DNA from: Candidatus Bathyarchaeota archaeon
GTDB lineage: Archaea; Thermoproteota; Bathyarchaeia; Bathyarchaeales; Bathyarchaeaceae
Reading direction: 5' to 3'
Assembly (NCBI GenBank): GCA_030669695.1
Contig: DAOVDC010000041.1
Coordinates: forward strand, 1-6,710
Length of the DNA: 6,710 nt
Below are positions 1 through 5,141 of the stretch, piece after piece. The position numbers were made by a program, and so were the translations under genes. How positions within the stretch are numbered: the first letter of the stretch is position 1; the number at the start of each line of letters is the position of its first letter. The notes beneath the pieces are model-generated. The model ran no database searches. It was not told where the DNA came from and was given only the letters and a program-made list of their open reading frames with translations.

Positions 1-1230
1 CTTCGAGACGGAATGATCAAGGAATGTGCAGCTCACGTAGCCTGGATAATGGTTGCCACGAAAGGTTATGCCATAAAGATCGTAAACCCGGGTGGGCTTG
101 AAGCTTGGGGTTTTGGACAGAACGTCAGAAACATTGACGACACTGTTCCACGTTTTAACATCACTCCGAAAGAGATTATTCGTGGCTTATGCAAGGTAAA
201 CAAACTCCTTCATATGCCTCACACGATTCACGTGCACACCAACAATCTTGGAAAAGCTGGCAACTATGCCACAGCCTTGGACACGATGAAGTGCGTCGAA
301 AATCTAGCCTTAGAGGATAAACCAGCAATACATATTACTCACTGTCAGTTTAGCGCTTACAAAGGGTCTGATTGGCGGACGCTAAGGTCAGGAGCTGAAG
401 AAATCGCCAAATACGTGAATCACCACCGTCATGTAACGCTTGATCTTGGGCAGGTGGTTTTCACTGATACAACTACGATGACGGCGGATGGACCATTTCA
501 ATACGGTCTCTACCACCTGACCGGCAACAAGTGGGTTAACCACGACGTGGAAACCGAGACAAGCTCTGGAATCGTGCCTTTCAGGTACAGACGCAAAAGC
601 TATGTCCACGCCACCCAATGGTCAATCGGACTTGAACTCGGTCTCTTGGTCGAAGACCCATGGAGAATCTACTTAACAACCGATCACCCAAACGCTGCCC
701 CATTCATCACTTACCCTCGAATAATTTCGTGGTTAATGAGCCGAAATGCAAGGGATATAACAATGAAAAGAATCAATAAACGAGCGAGACACAAGAGTCT
801 GCTCCCCAGCATTGAGCGAGAATATAGCTTTTATGAAATAGCCATAGTCACACGTGCTGGTCAAGCAAAGTCCTTAAGCCTAACACAGAAGGGACATCTT
901 GGAATCGGGGCAGACGCTGACATAGCTATATATAACATAGATCCTGAGCTAGTTGATCCTTCTAGAAAATACAAAGCGGTTCGCAAAGCTTTCGAAAACT
1001 CTGCGTACACGATCAAAAACGGTGAAATCGTGGCGAAAGATGGAAAAATTGTAAAGTCGGTTCGTGGAAAAACATTCTGGGTCAACCCACAACTTTCATC
1101 GCCGATAGAAGTTGCAGATGATATGAAACGAAGATTTCGAGAATACTGGACAGTAGAATACGAAAACTATTCAATCCCTGAAAGCTTCTTAGCTGCTTCT
1201 GCGCCTATCTCGGTTAAGGCTGAGGTTTAG
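1..1230 (+). CDS. fwdA: Formylmethanofuran dehydrogenase subunit A (FwdA/FmdA), 5'-truncated by window edge
   Basis: This is the amidohydrolase-fold subunit of the Mo/W formylmethanofuran dehydrogenase complex. In the family it condenses formate, made from CO2 in FwdB/D, with methanofuran (or the reverse), using a dinuclear metal site. The frame is open from base 1, so 409 residues are seen of a protein that normally has about 570. The missing N-terminus would hold the HxH metal ligands. Visible landmarks, numbered from the first codon, are KGYAIKIVNPGG (Lys26 sits where the carboxylated bridging lysine is expected), HVH at about 77-79, HITH at 111-114 and TTDHPN with Asp228, the probable catalytic aspartate. 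Mapping Lys26 to the known lysine near position 178 gives a full length of about 560, as expected. The residue roles are inferred from family knowledge. It ends in TAG, 5 bases before fwdC, in the same operon. Confidence 0.95.
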   Translation, partial: LRDGMIKECAAHVAWIMVATKGYAIKIVNPGGLEAWGFGQNVRNIDDTVPRFNITPKEIIRGLCKVNKLLHMPHTIHVHTNNLGKAGNYATALDTMKCVENLALEDKPAIHITHCQFSAYKGSDWRTLRSGAEEIAKYVNHHRHVTLDLGQVVFTDTTTMTADGPFQYGLYHLTGNKWVNHDVETETSSGIVPFRYRRKSYVHATQWSIGLELGLLVEDPWRIYLTTDHPNAAPFITYPRIISWLMSRNARDITMKRINKRARHKSLLPSIEREYSFYEIAIVTRAGQAKSLSLTQKGHLGIGADADIAIYNIDPELVDPSRKYKAVRKAFENSAYTIKNGEIVAKDGKIVKSVRGKTFWVNPQLSSPIEVADDMKRRFREYWTVEYENYSIPESFLAASAPISVKAEV

Positions 1231-1235
1231 AACTC

Positions 1236-2057
1236 ATGATTACGCTCTATCCGAAACGTTTATTCAAAGCTCCCCTAGACGCCCAATGCATCACACCTGA
1301 CATTTTCGCTGAAAAACCAGTCAGCAAAATAGCTGAGCTGCAAATTTGGGAAGGAAATCAAAAGAGAACTCTCGACCAACTTTTCAAAATAGAATATAAT
1401 GCAAAGAACCAGTCAGAAGAAATGACTATACGGGTTTTGGGAGATGTCAGAAAGGTCCGAAGGATCGGCGCTAAAATGTCTACAGGTAAAATAATTATCG
1501 ACGGCGACATAGGCATGCACCTCGGTGAAGAAATGCAAGGAGGCACCATAGTAGTGGCGGGTAGCACAGGTTCATGGACCGGATGCATGATGAAAAAAGG
1601 TATCATTCAAATCAAAGGAGATGCAGGCGATTACATTGGAGCAGCCTATCGCGGAAGCACCCGCGGAATGAATGGAGGAAAAATCATTATACAGGGAAAT
1701 GCTGGAAATGAAGTTGGGTGTTTCATGAGAAGCGGACTAATCAGAATAGATGGAAACGTTGGACAGTTTGTGGGCGTCCACATGAGAAACGGAACAATAA
1801 TTGTTCAAGGAAACTCGGAAGGACGAACTGGGGCTCAAATGAGTGGAGGAAAAATCGTTGTTTGCGGCCACACACCCTCAATTCTTCCTACGTTTACAGT
1901 TGACAGCATTAAGTCCAAAGTCAAGGTAAACGGAGAAATTGTTAAAGGGCCGTTCTACAAGTTTGTTGGCGACTTATCTGAAGATGGTAATGGAAAGTTG
2001 TTCGTTTCGCAAATTCAAAACCCACATCTGAAATTTTACGAAAAATATCTAGAGTGA
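1236..2057 (+). CDS. fwdC: Formylmethanofuran dehydrogenase subunit C (FwdC/FmdC)
   Basis: This is a structural subunit of the formylmethanofuran dehydrogenase complex. It has 273 residues, the usual length for the family. From about residue 77 to 211 it carries seven repeats of the pattern (I/V/T)G-x-x-M-x-x-G-x-I-x-I-x-G-(D/N)-x-G, at intervals of about 19 residues. This is the right-handed beta-helix GXGXG domain shared with the C-terminal domain of glutamate synthase large subunit. The fourth repeat is longer, with an insertion around STRGMNGG (residues 141-148). The ATG is supported by GAGGT at 1222-1226, nine bases upstream and inside the end of fwdA. The last bases overlap a possible GTG start of mch, so translation of the two may be coupled. 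Nothing appears broken. Confidence 0.95.
   Translation: MITLYPKRLFKAPLDAQCITPDIFAEKPVSKIAELQIWEGNQKRTLDQLFKIEYNAKNQSEEMTIRVLGDVRKVRRIGAKMSTGKIIIDGDIGMHLGEEMQGGTIVVAGSTGSWTGCMMKKGIIQIKGDAGDYIGAAYRGSTRGMNGGKIIIQGNAGNEVGCFMRSGLIRIDGNVGQFVGVHMRNGTIIVQGNSEGRTGAQMSGGKIVVCGHTPSILPTFTVDSIKSKVKVNGEIVKGPFYKFVGDLSEDGNGKLFVSQIQNPHLKFYEKYLE
2051..2057 (+). promoter_or_regulatory. Ribosome binding site deciding the mch start
   Basis: AGAGTGA at 2051-2057 is a purine-rich Shine-Dalgarno-like element. It overlaps the TGA stop of fwdC and lies five bases before ATG 2063. A GTG at 2054 is in frame and would add three residues (M-K-K), but it falls inside the element itself. The ATG is therefore preferred. Confidence 0.5.
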
Positions 2058-2062
2058 AAAAA

Positions 2063-3028
2063 ATGTCTGCACCTCAACTAAGTGTAAATCACACCGCATG
2101 GCCACTCGTAAAGAAACTTTGCGACGACGCAGAAAGGTTTGGAGTTGCAGTTAAAGAAACAAAATCAGGTACAACTTTAATTGACGCCGGAATCAAAGCA
2201 AGAGGAGGATTCCTCGCTGGCCAAATTATAACGGAGATATGCCTCGGCGGCTACGGCCACGCAGAGATTTTCTATAAGCAGTATAAGGATCTTGAAGTCC
2301 CTTCAATATTTGTATGCACCGACCACCCAGCGGTAGCGACTTTGGGATCTCAATTTGGCGGATGGCACATCAATATGGACAAATTCAGCGCCATAGGTTC
2401 TGGTCCCGCTCGTGCGTTGGCCTTGAAGCCTAGAGAAATTTATGAAAAAATAGACTACCGAGACCAAGCTGATGCGACGGCACTTGTGCTTGAAACAAAC
2501 ATGGAACCGCCTGAAAGTGTAATAACCTATGTTTCTAGCCAATGCGGCGTCACTTCTGATCGTTTATTCTTGATTTTGGTTCCAACAACAACCATAAGTG
2601 GGTCTACACAAATTTCTGGAAGAATCGTAGAAACAGGGATACATAAGTTAACCAAACTGGGGCTTGACCCAAAACTGATAATGCACGCGTGGGGATACGC
2701 ACCTATTGCACCGGTACACCCTAAATTTGCTGAAGCTATGGGAAGAACGAATGACGCAATCTTGTATGCAGGTGTGACTTGTTATACCATACGCTATGAC
2801 GATGATGAAAAGCTGAGAGAATTGGTGAATAAAGCGTCATCTTCAGCCTCGAAAAGCTATGGGAAACCGTTCTTTGAAATCTTCAAGAAAGTTGACTACG
2901 ACTTTCGTCGAATCGATCCGGATCTATTCGCTCCAGCAGTCTTGATCATCAATAATACTGTAACGGGTAACACCTTTAAAGCCGGAAGCGTCAACTTAGA
3001 AGTGTTTAAACAGTCAATAGGGCTGTAA
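2063..3028 (+). CDS. mch: Methenyltetrahydromethanopterin cyclohydrolase (Mch)
   Basis: This cytoplasmic enzyme interconverts formyl-H4MPT and methenyl-H4MPT+, the third step of CO2 reduction on methanofuran/H4MPT carriers. From ATG 2063 it has 321 residues, the normal family length. Family features visible are the TEICLGG segment (57-63), GWHINMDKFSAIGSGPARAL (100-119) with the conserved GSGPARA loop, TTTISGSTQISGR (175-187) and the HAWG(Y)APIAP segment (208-217). Arg187 and Glu190 have the same three-residue spacing as the catalytic Arg183/Glu186 pair known from the Archaeoglobus enzyme, so the active site looks intact. It directly follows fwdC, which ties cyclohydrolase output to the formylmethanofuran dehydrogenase operon. 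No formyltransferase lies between them. A T-run follows shortly after the stop. Confidence 0.97.
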   Translation: MSAPQLSVNHTAWPLVKKLCDDAERFGVAVKETKSGTTLIDAGIKARGGFLAGQIITEICLGGYGHAEIFYKQYKDLEVPSIFVCTDHPAVATLGSQFGGWHINMDKFSAIGSGPARALALKPREIYEKIDYRDQADATALVLETNMEPPESVITYVSSQCGVTSDRLFLILVPTTTISGSTQISGRIVETGIHKLTKLGLDPKLIMHAWGYAPIAPVHPKFAEAMGRTNDAILYAGVTCYTIRYDDDEKLRELVNKASSSASKSYGKPFFEIFKKVDYDFRRIDPDLFAPAVLIINNTVTGNTFKAGSVNLEVFKQSIGL

Positions 3029-3130
3029 AACAAGAATTCCGAGTTCTTTTTTGACAATGTCAACATCTTGTTCAATGCCTGCGATCTCCACAATCCTATA
3101 GAACACGGTTGAGTGAATGTGCACGTTCAT
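3014..3130 (-). CDS. Possible 38-residue small protein, MoaD/ThiS-like N-terminal fragment (uncertain)
   Basis: A short frame on the minus strand starts at ATG 3130 (MNVHIHSTVFYRIVEIAG...) and ends in TGA at 3014, overlapping the 3' end of mch by 15 bases tail to tail. The order strand (NVHIHST), helix with YRIVEIAG, strand (EQDVDIV) resembles the first half of MoaD/ThiS-type beta-grasp proteins. It ends after ELGILVLQPY, with no second half and no C-terminal Gly-Gly. If real, it is either an unrelated small protein or a decayed sulfur-carrier fragment. A TATA-like CTTAATATA on this strand (3179-3171) lies about 40 bases upstream. The complementary strand is also partly open here, so coding status is unproven. 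Confidence 0.25.
   Translation of the reverse strand: MNVHIHSTVFYRIVEIAGIEQDVDIVKKELGILVLQPY
3032..3052 (+). terminator. Candidate terminator of the fwdA-fwdC-mch operon
   Basis: AAGAA (3032-3036) can pair with TTCTT (3044-3048) around a 7-base loop. A T6 run at 3047-3052 overlaps and extends this arm. Archaeal intrinsic termination depends mainly on the T-run, so this is a plausible end of the operon four bases after the mch stop. The stem is short and weak. Confidence 0.4.
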
Positions 3131-3179
3131 ATATCGAATTTTGATATATATCGGGCAGTGAAATAACTGCTATATTAAG
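3129..3179. promoter_or_regulatory. Promoter region with two dyads and a TATA box between mch and the 3213 gene
   Basis: TATATTAA at 3171-3178 is a TATA box. Initiation about 25 bases later (near 3200) would give a short leader to ATG 3213. On the other strand the same bases read CTTAATATA and could serve the small minus-strand frame ending at 3014. Two inverted repeats lie just upstream: ATATATC/GATATAT (3129-3135 and 3143-3149, 7-base spacer) and GCAGT/ACTGC (3155-3159 and 3166-3170, 6-base spacer), the second touching the TATA box. These are possible operator sites; no regulator is identified. Confidence 0.4.
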
Positions 3180-3212
3180 TCATGCGATACGATATGTATA
3201 TGGGTGGAACAC

Positions 3213-3695
3213 ATGAACAGTTCAACAAAACTACAAGAAGAGGCAAAGTTAATGAAACGTGAATTCACGACCAACTGGTACATATACAGAACGTGTTTGC
3301 ATTCAATATCCAGCAAACCTGACCTGCAACGCGATACTAACATCAGAATCTGCGCCAAAGAAGTGTCACCGCTGTGTAACCGTGAGTTTAACAAACTTGT
3401 GCTAGAAGCGGTAGATGAGGGGCTGTCTTCATTAGGAGATTCGCCGAAGCAGGCGATCTACTTTTATCTGGAAAAAACTTTCAAGATTAAAAGGTCGGAG
3501 ATCCCTAACAGGATTGTGGAGTTTTCCAACGCTCTTGAACGAATTTTTGGCCATGGGGCCAAACTTGTTGAAATTCAGATAATGAAACAACTCTACGAGA
3601 AAGTTGGACAAGCCTTTGTTTATTTCCCAAAAAAGGATGATCTACAATTCACTGAATACATGGAAGCAGCTAGGTTGTCAAATAATTCCAACTAG
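3213..3695 (+). CDS. Hypothetical protein with C-terminal NitrOD5-like helical module
   Basis: This is a 160-residue cytoplasmic protein with no signal peptide or membrane segment. Residues 1-57 are a poorly conserved, charged, Cys-containing region (C28, C47, C55). Residues about 58-155 look like a compact helical module: LGDSPKQAIYFYLEKTF (74-90), an EIP turn (96-98), NALERIFGHGAK (106-117), MKQLYEKVG (124-132) and TEYMEAAR (147-154). I recognise this pattern as the small module common in Nitrososphaerota and Bathyarchaeia, sometimes named NitrOD5 and found as an output domain of signalling proteins. That assignment is from memory. Here it stands without a receiver or sensor domain, which suggests a lone regulator or adaptor; the molecular function is unknown. 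ATG 3213 is chosen over GTG 3204 because GGTGG at 3203-3207 is well spaced for it. A TATA box lies at 3171-3178. Confidence 0.8.
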   Translation: MNSSTKLQEEAKLMKREFTTNWYIYRTCLHSISSKPDLQRDTNIRICAKEVSPLCNREFNKLVLEAVDEGLSSLGDSPKQAIYFYLEKTFKIKRSEIPNRIVEFSNALERIFGHGAKLVEIQIMKQLYEKVGQAFVYFPKKDDLQFTEYMEAARLSNNSN

Positions 3696-3730
3696 TCTAT
3701 CACTTTCAGCTTCGCATGCACGCTGATTGG

Positions 3731-3802
3731 TTATTTGTTCATTATCTCAGGAAACCTTCGCAAAATGATAACTCCGATTATCAAAGAAACATAGATGTCC
3801 AT
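3731..3802 (-). CDS. Possible tiny membrane peptide downstream of the ECF gene (may be frameshifted or a remnant)
   Basis: From ATG 3802 (minus) a 23-residue frame reads MDIYVSLIIGVIILRRFPEIMNK before TAA. It is one hydrophobic helix followed by a basic, amphipathic end. Coding-like codons (GCG GCT GCC ATC TGG AAC GCT ATA, mostly purine-first) continue upstream of this ATG to about 3837, and the frame is the same as that of the ECF gene. The ECF stop overlaps an ATG (TAATG at 3847-3843) in another frame. Skipping one base near 3836-3838 would join that start to this frame and give a peptide of about 37 residues. It could therefore be a coupled small membrane protein with a sequencing or real frameshift, a remnant, or chance. 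Confidence 0.22.
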   Translation of the reverse strand: MDIYVSLIIGVIILRRFPEIMNK

Positions 3803-3844
3803 TATTCCCTGTATAGCGTTCCAGATGGCAGCCGCTCTCTAGCA

Positions 3845-4435
3845 TTAAGATTTCAATCTAGTTTTGTAGCTAGCAAGCGAGGTAGCGATGAAAGTGCTAA
3901 AGCCTTCGTTTCCAACCAGAGCAGCCATTAGAAAGCTCATAAGGGTAATTTCCCCCCAGGCCTTAGGTACAATAAACCAAAGCATGGTTAAGCCACCTCC
4001 AAGACCTAGAAAATAAGGCATAATGTTTAAGAAAAAGAAGACGGTGAACAAACATTCTGGAATGTAAGAAAAAAATACTATTAACAGTGTGAGAATCGAC
4101 TGACGTGACCTCTGTTTTACATTGAAGAGCCTGTAAAAAGATGCTGTGGTGAGTCCGGTTAATGATTTTCCCAAAGGTAATCCTATTAAGCCAAGCCATG
4201 AAAGATTCCCCAACGGCCCGAAGTAAACACCCGAAAAGATTCCACCGAAAAGTCCAACAAGAAATCCTATGACAGGCCCACCGTAAATGGCTGCAATAAA
4301 CGTTGCTACATGAGAAAGATCCAACGCCACTCCTGGGTATATGGGACCAAGATAAATCGAGATTCCAGCAAGGATATTTCCAAGGGCACTCATGATTGCG
4401 ATGAAAACCAATTTTTTCGAATTAAAACGTCGCAT
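3845..4435 (-). CDS. ECF transporter S component (substrate-binding membrane protein)
   Basis: This integral membrane protein of 196 residues probably captures a vitamin or other micronutrient for an energy-coupling-factor importer. It has about six hydrophobic segments, near residues 9-28, 40-60, 62-80, 82-100, 113-138 and 140-175. Helix 1 contains A13-IMS-A17, the AxxxA-type motif that S components use to contact EcfT. The stretch ALDLSHVATFIAAIYGGPV (37-55) followed by GFLVGLFGG is the hallmark D-x-S-H...(Y/F)GP-x-x-G-x-x-x-G pattern of the BioY/RibU/PanT-type superfamily. Substrate specificity cannot be read. No EcfA or EcfT gene is adjacent, so it probably shares a module encoded elsewhere. 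GTGAGATG lies about 6-13 bases before the ATG, and a TATA box lies about 50 bases upstream. It is convergent with the gene ending at 3695. Confidence 0.78.
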   Translation of the reverse strand: MRRFNSKKLVFIAIMSALGNILAGISIYLGPIYPGVALDLSHVATFIAAIYGGPVIGFLVGLFGGIFSGVYFGPLGNLSWLGLIGLPLGKSLTGLTTASFYRLFNVKQRSRQSILTLLIVFFSYIPECLFTVFFFLNIMPYFLGLGGGLTMLWFIVPKAWGEITLMSFLMAALVGNEGFSTFIATSLASYKTRLKS

Positions 4436-4480
4436 GTTTTCATCTCACATGGTTATCGACAGTTTTTACACAGCCACTAA

Positions 4481-4500
4481 CTATTTAAGAGTAGCTACTC
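4481..4500 (-). promoter_or_regulatory. TATA box and adjacent 12-bp palindrome controlling the ECF gene
   Basis: On the minus strand TCTTAAATAG (4490-4481) is a good archaeal TATA element, about 46 bases before the ECF start; initiation would fall near 4460. Touching its upstream edge is GAGTAGCTACTC (4489-4500), a perfect 12-bp palindrome placed where TFB and BRE contacts occur. A dimeric repressor or activator could bind there, consistent with vitamin- or metal-responsive control of an importer. The regulator is unknown. Confidence 0.5.
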
Positions 4501-4510
4501 AGAAATGCGT

Positions 4511-4587
4511 AAACTTATATCTATAACGTTTAGATAAACAACAGATTAGATAGTTGGTGGTGATATCTCCCGCATTTCCCCCTTTTT
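4511..4587 (+). promoter_or_regulatory. Orphan promoter-like and ribosome-binding-like signals with no gene behind them
   Basis: On the plus strand AAACTTATATCTATAACG (4511-4528) contains a TATA-like CTTATAT. An inverted repeat TATCTA/TAGATA (4518-4523 and 4531-4536) and a second TAGATA (4547-4552) follow. GGTGGTGAT (4557-4565, complementary to the 16S 3' end of archaea) comes next, but no plus-strand reading frame follows it. A C5T6 tract ends at 4587. This may be a leftover 5' region of a lost gene, a very short untranslated transcript, or chance. Confidence 0.25.
4536..4548. repeat. 13-bp direct repeat, left copy
   Basis: AAACAACAGATTA here is identical to 5857-5869, and the similarity continues weakly (GATAG against AATAAG). 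The right copy leads into the TATA box of the last gene, so this may be a duplicated promoter piece or the edge of an inserted segment of about 1.3 kb. One shared 13-mer is not far from chance in 6.7 kb of AT-rich DNA. Confidence 0.3.
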
Positions 4588-4600
4588 TGCGACGCATCCA

Positions 4601-4855
4601 TCAATCTTCTTCCATGAGCTGTTCATACTCTTTTTTCATGTGTTTCTCTTCTTTGGTAAGCTTCTCATATTCTTTCTCAGTGAGTTCCTGATGTTCTTCC
4701 TTTGAAAGCTCTTTGGATTCTTCCTCCTCAGCAGGCTTCTCGTATTCTTTCTTTGAAAGCTCCTCTTCTCGCTCTGAAATACGCTTCTTCTTAAAGTAAG
4801 CTTTCACCTCTGGTCTTAACAAGAGATATATCGATGCGATGTATAGAATGGTCAC
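4601..4855 (-). CDS. Lys/Glu-rich protein with one short N-terminal membrane segment
   Basis: An 84-residue frame opens with GTG at 4855. Residues 2-13 (TILYIASIYLLL) are hydrophobic and are followed by RPEVKAYFKKK, a membrane-exit motif I have often seen at the end of archaeal transmembrane helices. The rest (about 25-84) is almost all K, E, L, S and Y in degenerate 11-residue units such as EELSKKEYEKP, KELSKEEHQEL and TEKEYEKLTKE, likely a charged helix or coiled coil in the cytoplasm. The membrane helix is short from the GTG. In-frame residues just upstream (VSV) lengthen it, back to a TAG at 4891-4889, so the true N-terminus may be lost or encoded past that codon. No good ribosome site was seen. 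The function is unrecognised; it could be a real small membrane protein or the tail of a degraded larger one. Confidence 0.45.
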   Translation of the reverse strand: MTILYIASIYLLLRPEVKAYFKKKRISEREEELSKKEYEKPAEEEESKELSKEEHQELTEKEYEKLTKEEKHMKKEYEQLMEED

Positions 4856-4924
4856 ACTGACACTCTGCGATTTCTCACGGAGCTCTACCTAACCCACAAA
4901 GCCCTTTAAAAAGAAGTCAAAGAG

Positions 4925-5026
4925 ATGTTTGATAAGATTCCAGAGATAATGAAGGAAACCTTGTTGGAGGCTATGGGGCCAATTGCCAAAAACATATTTA
5001 CGATCGCAAAAGACGTATCCACTTAA
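4925..5026 (+). CDS. Possible 33-residue peptide or gene remnant
   Basis: ATG 4925 to TAA 5026 reads MFDKIPEIMKETLLEAMGPI...KDVST, an amphipathic, protein-like sequence without low complexity. An in-frame stop at 4907-4909 lies just upstream, and before it the frame is open again (TELYLTHKAL). No convincing ribosome site was seen. The opposite strand is also open across this stretch (ending at TAG 4889) with an unusual Trp/Cys-rich composition, so at most one of the two is real. I read it as a likely fragment of a decayed gene; the whole 4856-5128 interval holds nothing firmer. Confidence 0.18.
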   Translation: MFDKIPEIMKETLLEAMGPIAKNIFTIAKDVST

Positions 5027-5129
5027 CCGCCATTTCCGTAGATCTCTCGAGGAGCCAAGCATCCAGTTAACAACCAATTTCCAGGGATATCTGCGGCCTC
5101 CAGCTGCCATGGAGTATCCACAAAACGGT

Positions 5130-5141
5130 TGCATGCATGCA
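5130..5141. repeat. 12-bp palindrome TGCATGCATGCA, left copy
   Basis: Three TGCA units form a perfect palindrome, identical to 5813-5824. The two copies bracket the nuclease-like gene and the open frame behind it (about 0.7 kb). The left copy overlaps the candidate starts of that gene (TTG 5129, ATG 5141). It may be a boundary or binding site, or a chance low-complexity repeat. Confidence 0.4.

Noticed and set aside
388..618. Minus-strand frames inside fwdA (also 861-1085)
   Set aside because: Antisense to a clearly conserved gene, with atypical composition; shadows.
1358..1606. Minus-strand and alternative plus frames inside fwdC (also 1718-1903)
   Set aside because: They overlap the GXGXG repeats completely; open only because of the repeat structure.
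1470..1870. DNA repeats in fwdC as a possible repeat array
   Set aside because: They encode the normal beta-helix repeats of the family and are divergent at DNA level.
2303..2542. Minus-strand frames within mch and over its 3' end (also 2896-3093)
   Set aside because: Shadows of mch; no plausible ribosome site or protein-like sequence.
3170..3394. Minus-strand frame over the 5' part of the 3213 gene
   Set aside because: Antisense to the supported gene and covers its promoter and ribosome site.
3716..3931. Plus-strand 71-residue frame
   Set aside because: Lies antisense to the ECF gene end and the downstream peptide; composition is not protein-like.
3963..4199. Second minus-strand frame inside the ECF gene
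   Set aside because: Out-of-frame shadow of the membrane protein.
4436..4600. Riboswitch in the ECF leader (TPP, cobalamin or similar)
   Set aside because: The predicted leader is only about 25 bases and no conserved riboswitch core was recognised.
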